A stretch of DNA of 64,000 bases, from contig NZ_JARCHV010000002.1 of the NCBI RefSeq assembly GCF_028890485.2, positions 434,001-498,000 on the forward strand, given 5' to 3'. Below the pieces are notes generated by a model. It saw nothing but the letters and a program-made list of their open reading frames with translations. It made no database searches and was not told the origin of the DNA. This DNA comes from Planococcus sp. SK3692. Its GTDB lineage: Bacteria; Bacillota; Bacilli; Bacillales_A; Planococcaceae. Positions 19,038-27,069 of this stretch are shown here, in pieces (position 1 is the first letter of the stretch; the number at the start of each line of letters is the position of its first letter). A program made the position numbers and the translations under genes.

Positions 19038-19055
19038 AAAAAATATTCTGATATT
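19038..19055 (+). promoter_or_regulatory. 18-nt leader motif shared with the metalloprotease gene
   Basis: AAAAAATATTCTGATATT ends 20 bases before the alcohol dehydrogenase ATG. The identical 18 bases occur at 52754-52771, ending 21 bases before the metalloprotease ATG. The 3' part is an imperfect dyad (AATAT/ATATT). Function unknown; it could be an operator or part of a promoter. Confidence 0.5.
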
Positions 19056-19075
19056 AAAAACGGGAGGGAAAAAAC

Positions 19076-20215
19076 ATGAAGGCAGTAACGTTTCAAGGAA
19101 CGAAAGACATGCAAGTCAAAGAAGTCAAAGACCCGGAACTCCAAAAACGTGATGACATCATCGTGAAAATAACTTCCACCGCCATTTGCGGAACAGATTT
19201 GCACATCTATCAAGGGGCGTTGCCTACTACCAAAAACACCGTCATTGGCCACGAACCGATGGGCATTGTAGAAGAAGCAGGCCCGGACGTTACCAAGGTG
19301 AAAAAAGGCGACCGAATCGTGCTTCCGTTTAATATAAGCTGCGGGCATTGCTTCTACTGCTCTCACGAAATGGAAAGCCAGTGCGACAACTCAAATGGCA
19401 ACCCCCATTTTGATACGGGCGCCTATTTCGGCTTGACCGAACGCTATGGCGATTATTCAGGCGGGCAGGCTGAATACTTGCGCGTTCCGTATGCCAATTT
19501 CATGCCATTGGTCATCCCGGAATCTTCTGAACTCGAAGATGAACAGGTCTTGTTCTTGTCGGACGTTCTGCCGACAGCCTGGTGGAGCGTTGAGAACGCA
19601 GGCGTCAAAGAAGGCGATACGGTTGTCGTTCTTGGCTGCGGGCCAATCGGGCTCATGACCCAGAAGTTTGCCTGGATGAAAGGGGCAGCGCGGGTTATTG
19701 CGGTCGATGAATTGCCGTACCGGATGAAAAAAGCGAAAAAAATGAACAATGTGGAAATCGTCGACTTTAGCCAGCACGACAACACGGGAGCGTTGATCCA
19801 TGAAATCACCAAAGGCGGCGCACGGGTCGTCATTGATTGCGTAGGGATGGACGGCAAGAAATCGGCGTCGGAAGCCGTTCAGCAAAAGCTGATGCTGCAA
19901 GGCGGGACGCTGAGCGCGATCGATATCGCGAAAGATGCAGTCAGTAAGTTCGGGACCATCCAATTGACGGGCGTCTACGGAATGACTTACAATCAATTCC
20001 CGCTCGGCAATCTGTTTGAACGCAATGTGACGATGAAGATGGGGCAAGCACCGGTCATCCATTTGATGCCGATGCTCCTCGACAAAATTGAAAAAGGCGA
20101 GTTCGACCCGCGTGAGATCATTTCACACATCGTGCCGCTCGAACAGGCGAGTGAAGCATACCGGATTTTCAATGACCACGAAGATGAATGCACCAAAGTC
20201 ATTTTAAAACCATAA
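19076..20215 (+). CDS. Zinc-dependent alcohol dehydrogenase (MDR family)
   Basis: 379 residues of the medium-chain dehydrogenase family. The catalytic-zinc region ICGTDLH and GHEPMGIVEE is followed by a structural-zinc cluster CGHCFYCSHEMESQC and the NAD-binding motif VLGCGPIGLMTQKF. The extended insert with NGNPHFDTG is typical of formaldehyde dehydrogenase-like MDR enzymes, so oxidation of a small alcohol or aldehyde adduct is possible. GGGAGGG lies upstream of the ATG. It is monocistronic. Confidence 0.9.
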   Translation: MKAVTFQGTKDMQVKEVKDPELQKRDDIIVKITSTAICGTDLHIYQGALPTTKNTVIGHEPMGIVEEAGPDVTKVKKGDRIVLPFNISCGHCFYCSHEMESQCDNSNGNPHFDTGAYFGLTERYGDYSGGQAEYLRVPYANFMPLVIPESSELEDEQVLFLSDVLPTAWWSVENAGVKEGDTVVVLGCGPIGLMTQKFAWMKGAARVIAVDELPYRMKKAKKMNNVEIVDFSQHDNTGALIHEITKGGARVVIDCVGMDGKKSASEAVQQKLMLQGGTLSAIDIAKDAVSKFGTIQLTGVYGMTYNQFPLGNLFERNVTMKMGQAPVIHLMPMLLDKIEKGEFDPREIISHIVPLEQASEAYRIFNDHEDECTKVILKP

Positions 20216-20226
20216 CAAATGCCGAT

Positions 20227-20258
20227 GAAACGCTCCGGTTACCGGAGCGTTTTAATTT
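20227..20258 (+). terminator. Terminator after the alcohol dehydrogenase
   Basis: AAACGCTCCGGT and ACCGGAGCGTTT form a perfect stem, followed by a T-rich stretch. Confidence 0.88.
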
Positions 20259-20307
20259 TGCCTTGCCTGCGGTATGATGGTACAGAAGAAAAAAGGGGGG
20301 AGACCAG

Positions 20308-21063
20308 ATGGCCGAAATATCGGAAGTCAGAAGAGAACTCGCGCTGGATTGTTTTCTATTGGCTGGAAAAGTCATGATGGAAAGCGGCGCGGAAACCTAC
20401 CGGGTGGAAGATACGATGATCCGGATGGCGGTTTCGCAGAATATGATGGATTCCCATTGCTTTGTGACTCCAGCGGGCATTATGTTTTCCCCGAGCAATG
20501 ACTTGCCGACGCGCTTTGTACGCATTCATGGGCGCCGTACCGACCTCGAACGTGTGGCGCGTGTCAATGCCGTCTCGAGACGTCTCGTAGCGGGCCAGCT
20601 GACTTTGCAGCAGGCGTATGAAGAAATGACGGAAATTGAAAAAAACCATTACTTATTCCCTTTGTGGCTGCAAGTATTCGCAGCTGCAGTTGCCAGTGCC
20701 TGCTTCCTGATTTTGATGGGCGGAGGCTGGGCGGACATTCCGTTCGCTTTTCTCATCGGAGGAATCGGCTTTTATATTGTGGAAATGGTACTCGTGAAAA
20801 CGAGGGTCAAGTTTTTTGCAGAATTCATTGGAGCGGTCGCCATCGGTACTTTAGCGGTGCTCGTTGTAAATAGTGGATTCGGCAACGATCCCGATACGAT
20901 CATCATCGGCTCGGTCATGCCGCTCGTGCCTGGCTTGCTGATCACCAATGCAGTCCGTGATATGATGGCGGGCCATTTTGTATCGGGATTATCGATGGGC
21001 GCAGAAGCTTTTTTGACGGCATTCGCTATCGGGGCGGGCATCGCCATCGTATTGTCATTTTAA
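20308..21063 (+). CDS. Threonine/serine exporter, ThrE N-terminal-half protein
   Basis: 251 residues. A soluble N-terminal region (about 1-115) with AETYRVEDTMIRMA is followed by about five hydrophobic helices, one with the PLVPGLLITNAVRDM motif. This is the ThrE (PF06738) half; the companion half is the next gene. Split pairs of this kind (like E. coli YjjP/YjjB) together form an amino- or dicarboxylic-acid exporter. Substrate is not determinable here. The ribosome site GGGGGGAG is strong. Confidence 0.88.
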   Translation: MAEISEVRRELALDCFLLAGKVMMESGAETYRVEDTMIRMAVSQNMMDSHCFVTPAGIMFSPSNDLPTRFVRIHGRRTDLERVARVNAVSRRLVAGQLTLQQAYEEMTEIEKNHYLFPLWLQVFAAAVASACFLILMGGGWADIPFAFLIGGIGFYIVEMVLVKTRVKFFAEFIGAVAIGTLAVLVVNSGFGNDPDTIIIGSVMPLVPGLLITNAVRDMMAGHFVSGLSMGAEAFLTAFAIGAGIAIVLSF

Positions 21064-21075
21064 GGAGGAGATCGA

Positions 21076-21543
21076 ATGAACTGGCCTTTGGAGGCATTTC
21101 TAAGTTTTTTGGCAGCCGGCGCATTCGGCATCATTTTCAATATCCCAAAGAAGACACTCATCAGCTGTGGCCTTGTCGGGATGAGCGGCTGGCTTGTCTA
21201 CCGGAGCTATTTCCTCATGTTTGATGATCCGATTCAAGCAACTTTCGCCGGCGCCTTCATTGTCGCGATCGTTGCACACATCTTGGCGAAAACATTTAAA
21301 ATGCCCATGATCATTTTCAGTGTCGCCGGCATCATCCCGCTTGTTCCCGGAAGCCGTGCATACAATGCAATGCGCAATATCGTGGAGAACGATTACATGG
21401 AAGCGGTCGATTTCGCTGTACAGGCATTGATGATTTCAGGCGCTATCGCCATGGGATTGGTATTCGCAGAAGTGCTCATGCAATTGTATTTTAAGTATCA
21501 GGCTAGACGGACACAGAAAAAAATGGGCTTCACCCAGGAATGA
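21076..21543 (+). CDS. Threonine/serine exporter, ThrE C-terminal-half protein
   Basis: 155 residues with four to five hydrophobic helices and the motif IIPLVPGSRAYNAMRNI, which mirrors the PLVPGLLITNAVRDM motif of the upstream partner. It matches the ThrE_2 family. It starts 12 bp after the first half with AGGAGGAG upstream, so the two are cotranscribed and probably form one heteromeric exporter. Confidence 0.87.
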   Translation: MNWPLEAFLSFLAAGAFGIIFNIPKKTLISCGLVGMSGWLVYRSYFLMFDDPIQATFAGAFIVAIVAHILAKTFKMPMIIFSVAGIIPLVPGSRAYNAMRNIVENDYMEAVDFAVQALMISGAIAMGLVFAEVLMQLYFKYQARRTQKKMGFTQE

Positions 21544-21557
21544 TTGATGAAACAACA

Positions 21558-21588
21558 GGCTGCCAGCTTTACGGGCAGTCTTTTTTTG
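21558..21588 (+). terminator. Terminator of the ThrE pair
   Basis: GGCTGCC and GGGCAGTC pair imperfectly around AGCTTTAC, followed by seven T residues. Confidence 0.8.
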
Positions 21589-21639
21589 TGAGAATAATGT
21601 ATGCCAAGATCTGACAATAACGCCTCAATCTTCTACTAA

Positions 21640-21890
21640 CCCCGGGAAGCGATTCCCCCACTAGCCGGCAACTAGTAAAGAAGCAGATCCATTTAAACAA
21701 GCAACAATCAATGAATTATAACAGCTGCCGAGCGCCCAGGGTGAGCCGACGCAGTAGGAGAAAAGCTGCACCCAATAATCGTATGAACCGGCTTGCTCAA
21801 CTTTCGCTACGCTCAAGCATCGCAGATGAATTGGCTCAATTTACTTTCGCCAATTCATTGTTGCCAAAGGCCAACCCAAAGCAGGGCAGC
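21640..21890 (+). repeat. Structured intergenic repeat, copy I (expanded inner arm)
   Basis: This shares the flank CCCGGGAAGCGATTCCCCC and the core of the copy at 40598-40766. An outer helix GCTGCC (21724-21729) with GGCAGC (21885-21890) and a second helix GGGTGAGCC (21739-21747) with GGCCAACCC (21869-21877) are intact, but the compact terminal hairpin of other copies is replaced by about 120 bases with their own stems. It fills the gap between converging genes. Open frames crossing it have no ribosome site or recognisable product. Confidence 0.7.
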
Positions 21891-21948
21891 GGATATCAAT
21901 ACGAGGACGGCGTATGACAACATCTGTTATTCGAAAATCCGAACACAA

Positions 21949-21987
21949 TAAAAACCCCCAGACCGCGGAATTTCCGCAACCTGGGGT
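21949..21987 (-). terminator. Terminator of the GGDEF-EAL gene
   Basis: On the minus strand CCCCAG...TGCGGAAATTCCGCG...CTGGGG is a long nested stem followed by GTTTTTATT. Confidence 0.88.
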
Positions 21988-21994
21988 AGAGAGA

Positions 21995-24001
21995 TTATTT
22001 TAGCCATTTCTCGAGTTCCTGGGCGCTCATCGGGTGGCTGATGATGTAGCCTTGGATGCTATTGCAATCCATCGCCCGAAGGAGTTCAAGCTGTTCATTC
22101 GTTTCCACCCCTTCAGCGGTCACTTGAAAATCAAGCGACTTGCCGAACTGGATCATGCCGTTAATCATTTTCTGCATTTTTTCCTGCTTTGTGATCGACT
22201 GGATAATGGCTCGGTCAATTTTCAATGAGGAAATCGGCAATAACAGCATGTAACGGAAAGATGCATAGCCTGTTCCGAAATCATCGAGTGCAAATTGTAC
22301 GCCTTGCTGGTTCAAGCGGTTCATTTGTTGCATGATCGGCCGTTCCGCTTCTGCTTCAAGCGCGAACTTCTCGGTGATCTCGATCATCAAGGAATGCGGA
22401 TCGCAATTATTTGCTTTCATTTGCTCGATCAACATGCTCGCCATGTCCTTATCGCGGAATTCGCGGATAGAGGAGTTGATGCTAATGCGCAAATTGATTC
22501 CTTTTGCTTTCCACTCTTTCAATTGCACGCAGGCGGTCTCCAGAACGAAACTGCCGATCTCATGGATCATGCCATTTTCTTCCGCAATCGGAATGAGTTC
22601 ATCAGGCGTCACAATGCCGATTTCATCATCATTCCAGCGGACCAGCGCTTCTACGCTTTCGACATTGCCAGTCGAGAGATTCACTTGCGGCTGATACAAC
22701 AATTGCAAGTTTTTTCGATCCAAAGCATGGACAAGCCGCTTCTCAATAAGCGCTTTCCGGTTCAGGCGTTCGTGGTCGTCTGCTGTCAAAGTAGAAATGG
22801 CGCTGCCGCCGCGGTCTTTGACTTTCTTGATTGTTGCATATGAAGCTTTGATCAAGTGTACGAAGCTTTGCTGGTCTTCCGGATATTTCGTAATGGCGCC
22901 GCTGACTGTCAAAGGAACTGCTGTGCCCCCGATATAAATCGGGTGCTGCTGCAAATAAGGCAGGAAGCCCTCGATGAACCAGTTCGGCAATGGCGTGATC
23001 AACGCAAATTCATGAAGCCCGGCGCGCGTAATCAAGGAATCCGAGAAATACATGCGCAAGCGCTTCGTGAACTCGATCAGCAATTCATTTTCCGTATCGG
23101 TATCCGATACATCACGTAAAGTGTAAAACCGGTCGATATCAAGGAACAGGAAAGAGAAATGACGGCCTTCTTTTATATGTTCCGCAACGGCTTGTTCAAG
23201 GCGGTGGCGATTTTCGAGCCCCGTAATCGGGTCGATAAAAGCGATTTCCTCGAGGTGCTTTTGGGCATGCTTTGTTTCCGTGATGTCTTTTTCAAGGAAG
23301 ATATAATACGCATCTTCTTCTGACAATTGCATCGGAATCGCCGTCAAGTCGACCCAGTACGTTTCACCGTCTTTTGTTGCTTTCTTTGCTTCGCCGTTCC
23401 ATACGTGCCCATCTTTCAAGCTTTCCAGGATCGAATCGACAAACTCAATGTCTTCTTCGCTGTCATGGAACATTTGCCATACCGGTTTGCCGAGTACACG
23501 TTTAGGGGTCCATTTGCTGAGCTTTAGGAAATGGGGATTCGCGTAAGTGACAAGAAACTCCTGATCGAAATAAGTCATCATGAACGAATCATCCAGCCCG
23601 TGGCGCAGATGGCTTAATTCTCTTGCTGCTGACTCTGCGCTTACGCTATCATCGATCTCATAGATGGTCAGAAGGAAACGCTCGCCATGCGATGTGAACG
23701 CTTTCGTGACAACCGTAGAATAGCTTTGCCCGCCGCTGCCAAGGCCGATTTCCATATTTTCGAACCGTACCGGATCTGTGCTTTCCAATAGCATGTCCCA
23801 TGGTTGCTTGTGGAAAGCGGCTTGCTCTGGATTCATATAGGAAAAGGGTTGGCCTTTAGCGCTCTCTGTATTTAGTTGAAAGATGCGTTCGGCGTGCCCG
23901 TTGAACCAAGTGATGAGTCCTTCTTGATCAAAAATGATGATGGGGAAGGGAATATGGTTATATGCTAGGGTTTGTGCCAAAAAATCCTGCTTTTCACTCA
24001 T
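21995..24001 (-). CDS. PAS-PAS-GGDEF(degenerate)-EAL cyclic-di-GMP phosphodiesterase
   Basis: 668 residues. Two PAS sensor domains (about 5-125 and 130-250) are followed by a GGDEF domain (about 255-400) whose active-site motif has become AGLHEF (327-332), so cyclase activity is unlikely. The EAL domain (about 415-668) keeps EAL (451-453), Asn509, Glu541/Glu544, the DDFGTGYAS loop (573-581) and Lys594, as expected for an active phosphodiesterase that hydrolyses c-di-GMP. No transmembrane segment is seen, so it is cytosolic. AAGGAG precedes the ATG. It is monocistronic. Confidence 0.92.
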   Translation of the reverse strand: MSEKQDFLAQTLAYNHIPFPIIIFDQEGLITWFNGHAERIFQLNTESAKGQPFSYMNPEQAAFHKQPWDMLLESTDPVRFENMEIGLGSGGQSYSTVVTKAFTSHGERFLLTIYEIDDSVSAESAARELSHLRHGLDDSFMMTYFDQEFLVTYANPHFLKLSKWTPKRVLGKPVWQMFHDSEEDIEFVDSILESLKDGHVWNGEAKKATKDGETYWVDLTAIPMQLSEEDAYYIFLEKDITETKHAQKHLEEIAFIDPITGLENRHRLEQAVAEHIKEGRHFSFLFLDIDRFYTLRDVSDTDTENELLIEFTKRLRMYFSDSLITRAGLHEFALITPLPNWFIEGFLPYLQQHPIYIGGTAVPLTVSGAITKYPEDQQSFVHLIKASYATIKKVKDRGGSAISTLTADDHERLNRKALIEKRLVHALDRKNLQLLYQPQVNLSTGNVESVEALVRWNDDEIGIVTPDELIPIAEENGMIHEIGSFVLETACVQLKEWKAKGINLRISINSSIREFRDKDMASMLIEQMKANNCDPHSLMIEITEKFALEAEAERPIMQQMNRLNQQGVQFALDDFGTGYASFRYMLLLPISSLKIDRAIIQSITKQEKMQKMINGMIQFGKSLDFQVTAEGVETNEQLELLRAMDCNSIQGYIISHPMSAQELEKWLK

Positions 24002-24121
24002 TAACTGACGCTCCTTAACCGTTTTATACTTTCATTATAAAGAAGAAAAGGTCTTTCGTCACCACTTTACAAAAATATAATACGGGAATTTTAGCACAGA
24101 AAAGCTATTGTCCTTTTTTAG

Positions 24122-24135
24122 TCTCTCATGAGAGA
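24122..24135. promoter_or_regulatory. 14-bp palindrome in the divergent region
   Basis: TCTCTCATGAGAGA is a perfect palindrome between the c-di-GMP phosphodiesterase gene and the EamA gene, which are transcribed away from each other. A regulator bound here could affect both. No regulator gene is adjacent. Confidence 0.4.
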
Positions 24136-24267
24136 ATAGGCATGATTCGATTGAAAATTGAGGGAATCGATAAATTTGTCCCGATTTTAAGGGTTTAAAC
24201 TGATAATCAAAGTTGATTTAGCCAATTCGTCATGGGTTGTATTTGTTATGCGGAAGGAGTGGGACGA

Positions 24268-25179
24268 ATGGAACGTCTAAAAGGGGTATCGATGATATTG
24301 ATAGGGGCGATGCTTTGGGGAGCCACCGGACCGCTCATGGAATGGACACTTGATGTTTACCCGATTTCTGTGCCATTTCTGCTGACCATCCGTCTTATTG
24401 TCGCTGGCATCGTACTGTTGCTGTTTTTGAAAATGAAAAAGGTCCAGGTGACGTCAATTTTCCGGCAAAAGATATGGACGCGTCCCTTATTGATCTTTTC
24501 AGTGGCGGGCATGCTCGGTGTCCAATACAGTTTCGTCGCAGCGATCGATACGAGCAATGCTGTCTTTGCGACATTGATGCAGTTTCTTGCACCTGTTTAT
24601 GTCATCGTCTTCATTTCCTTGCGCCTTCGCAAATGGCCGCCGGTCTATCAAGTGCTCGGCATGCTAGGTACGCTCGCCGGCTTGTTTTTATTGTTGACGG
24701 ACGGGCGCTTGGATTCCCTGGTCATTAGCGGCGAAGCGCTGTTTTGGGGAGTTCTTGTCGGCTTGGCGTTCACGTTCTATACCCTTTATCCTGCCAGGTT
24801 GATGCAAGAATGGGGCGTCTTGCTCGTTGTCGGCTGGTCGATGCTGTTCGGAGGAATTTTTCTTGGGCTCATCAATCCGATTTTCCTGTCAAACGAATGG
24901 GGGCTATTGGCAGATCCAACACTCATTTTGGCGATCATCGCAATCATAGTGGTCGGTACGATGGCGTTTGTGCTGTTCCTTAGCAGCATGCGATTCATCT
25001 CGCCAGTGGAAACGAGCATTTTATCAGCAATGGAGCCGTTGACAGCGATGGTCATCTCACTAGTCTGGTTCGGCCATTTTCTATCTCCGTTGCAAATCGG
25101 CGGTGCCTTGCTGATGTTGGTATTCGTCACTTGGTTATCGTTTGCCGGCGATAAAAAGCCTATCAAAGAAAATTTGTGA
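24268..25179 (+). CDS. EamA family (DMT superfamily) transporter
   Basis: 303 residues with ten hydrophobic helices in two repeats of five, the EamA/RhaT layout. The end of each repeat is conserved (LAPVYVIVFISLRL in the first and AMEPLTAMVISLVWFG in the second). These carriers export metabolites or amino acids; the substrate cannot be told. ATG 24268 is chosen because GGAAGGAGT lies eight bases upstream; an ATG at 24232 lacks a ribosome site. Confidence 0.88.
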   Translation: MERLKGVSMILIGAMLWGATGPLMEWTLDVYPISVPFLLTIRLIVAGIVLLLFLKMKKVQVTSIFRQKIWTRPLLIFSVAGMLGVQYSFVAAIDTSNAVFATLMQFLAPVYVIVFISLRLRKWPPVYQVLGMLGTLAGLFLLLTDGRLDSLVISGEALFWGVLVGLAFTFYTLYPARLMQEWGVLLVVGWSMLFGGIFLGLINPIFLSNEWGLLADPTLILAIIAIIVVGTMAFVLFLSSMRFISPVETSILSAMEPLTAMVISLVWFGHFLSPLQIGGALLMLVFVTWLSFAGDKKPIKENL

Positions 25180-25184
25180 GTAGG

Positions 25185-25213
25185 GGCAAGCAGCAAAATG
25201 CTGCTTGCCTTTC
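25185..25213 (+). terminator. Terminator after the EamA gene
   Basis: GGCAAGCAGC and GCTGCTTGCC form a perfect 10-bp stem with a five-base loop, followed by a short T run. Confidence 0.8.
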
Positions 25214-25344
25214 CCGTTCTCGAATATGAAAATTGTTGTTTCAATGCATGACAAAAAAAGGGATATCCCTACCTGATATCTGAAAATTATGGCATACTAG
25301 TTTTAAATAAAGTTCGAGTTTCGAAATGTTCAGGAGGCACCATT

Positions 25345-27069
25345 ATGAAAACTGTTTTCTCTTATACCAAACCCTATTCCTTCCTGATAGGTGTTGCGCT
25401 GTTCCTGATGCTCTTGGAGTTGGTTGTCGAACTCCTGCAGCCTTTGGTCATTGCGAGCATCATCGATGACGGCATCGTAGTTGGAGACCAGGACACGATC
25501 ATTCGCCTGGGGCTTGTGCTTATGGGCTTATCATTGATTGGCTTTTTATCAGGAGTTGTCAATTCGTATTTCGCTTCCCATGCATCCCACAGCTTTTCGT
25601 TTGACGTAAGAAGGGCAGTCTATGAGCGTGTCCAGTCATTCTCGCTTGCGATGTTCAATAAGTTTCCGGCATCAGGCCTCATCACACGGCTGACAAGCGA
25701 TATCCAGATGATTCAGCAAGTGCTGTACATGGGTTTGCGCATCATGCTGCGCGCACCGCTGATAGTTATTGGCAGCATCGTCATGGCGTTTGTCGTCAAT
25801 GCGCAACTGGCAGTTTATTTGGTCATTGTCTTCCCGATTTTACTGGTGTTTTTATACGTTATGGTGAGAAAAGGCGTGGTTTATTTCAGCTTTGTGCAGC
25901 GTCGGCTTGATAAAGTCAACCGTATGGTGCAGGAAAACCTGCAAGCGGTCCGGCTGATCAAAGCATATTTGCGCGGCAAGTATGAAGCGAATCGCTTCTC
26001 GGAAGTGGCGGGCGCGCTCAAGACCGATACGGTCAAAGCGTTTCGCATCATGGAAATTATTTTGCCGATTCTGCTATTTGGCATGAACGTCTCGCTGCTG
26101 GCAGTTATTTGGTTCGGTGCTTTTGGAATCCAGAGCGGTGAGGCGCAAATCGGTGAATTGGTCGCCATCGTCAATTACGCAATGCGTATGACCGGTGCAT
26201 TTTCAATGTTCTCATTCATTATCATGGCCTTTGCGCGTGCCAAAGCATCTTCTGACCGTATCGAAGAAGTCCTTTTGGCGGATGATGGCGGCAAGGCAGT
26301 AGACGGGGCGACTGTGCCGCTCAGAGAAGGCTCCGTGCGTTTTGACGATGTTTCTTTTGCGTATCCAGGTACTTCACGAAGAGTGCTTCAACACATCAGC
26401 TTCGAGCTGGTGCCGCGTGAAAAGCTAGCCATTATGGGCGCTACGGGATCTGGAAAGACCTCGCTATTGCAGCTGATTCCGAGATTCTACGAAGCGACAG
26501 AAGGAAGCGTATCCGTCCACGGCCGAGATGTCCGTGAGTGGGACCTTCAGGAATTGCGCAAGACGATCGGGCTCGTGCCGCAGCAATCGATGCTCTTTAC
26601 CGGCAGCATTTCCAATAATCTGTCGTGGGGCAAAGAACAGGCAGCGCTTTGGGAATTGCAGGGAGCTGCGGAAAAAGCCCAAATTGATGAAACGGTCCAG
26701 CGCTTTCCAAAAGGCTATGAAACGCGCGTCGGCCAAAAAGGCGTCAATTTATCCGGCGGCCAGAAGCAGCGCTTGTCGATCGCACGGGCATTGGTCCGTA
26801 AACCATCGATTTTGATTCTCGATGACAGCACGAGTGCGCTTGATGTGAAAACCGAATCTGCCTTGTGGGCGGAGCTTGACAAAGAACAAGCGACGACACT
26901 CTTGGTGACGCAGAAAGTGCGCACGGCGATGCGCGCAGACCGCATCCTGCTATTGGAGGACGGCGTCGCGTCAGCTTATGGCACACACGATGAACTATTG
27001 AATATGTCTCCTTTGTATCGTGAGATCGCACAGTCCCAACAAGCAGAGGAGGTGGATGAATATGTTTAA
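25345..27069 (+). CDS. ABC exporter subunit with degenerate ATPase site (YheI/BmrC-like)
   Basis: 574 residues: a six-helix transmembrane domain (about 1-310), then a nucleotide-binding domain with Walker A GATGSGKTS (Gly365-, Lys371), signature LSGGQKQR and Walker B ILILDD. At the catalytic glutamate position there is aspartate (Asp494), and the switch histidine is glutamine (Gln523). This is the pattern of the non-catalytic half in heterodimeric exporters such as BmrCD. It overlaps the next gene by eight bases, so the two are made together and form an efflux pump for drugs or lipids. Confidence 0.9.
   Translation: MKTVFSYTKPYSFLIGVALFLMLLELVVELLQPLVIASIIDDGIVVGDQDTIIRLGLVLMGLSLIGFLSGVVNSYFASHASHSFSFDVRRAVYERVQSFSLAMFNKFPASGLITRLTSDIQMIQQVLYMGLRIMLRAPLIVIGSIVMAFVVNAQLAVYLVIVFPILLVFLYVMVRKGVVYFSFVQRRLDKVNRMVQENLQAVRLIKAYLRGKYEANRFSEVAGALKTDTVKAFRIMEIILPILLFGMNVSLLAVIWFGAFGIQSGEAQIGELVAIVNYAMRMTGAFSMFSFIIMAFARAKASSDRIEEVLLADDGGKAVDGATVPLREGSVRFDDVSFAYPGTSRRVLQHISFELVPREKLAIMGATGSGKTSLLQLIPRFYEATEGSVSVHGRDVREWDLQELRKTIGLVPQQSMLFTGSISNNLSWGKEQAALWELQGAAEKAQIDETVQRFPKGYETRVGQKGVNLSGGQKQRLSIARALVRKPSILILDDSTSALDVKTESALWAELDKEQATTLLVTQKVRTAMRADRILLLEDGVASAYGTHDELLNMSPLYREIAQSQQAEEVDEYV

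Noticed and set aside
21711-21917. 68-residue open frame in the ThrE-GGDEF gap
   Set aside because: It lies wholly within structured repeat copy I, with no ribosome site or recognisable product.
22295-22843. 182-residue plus-strand frame inside the GGDEF-EAL gene
   Set aside because: Antisense shadow of a clearly conserved coding region; no family match.
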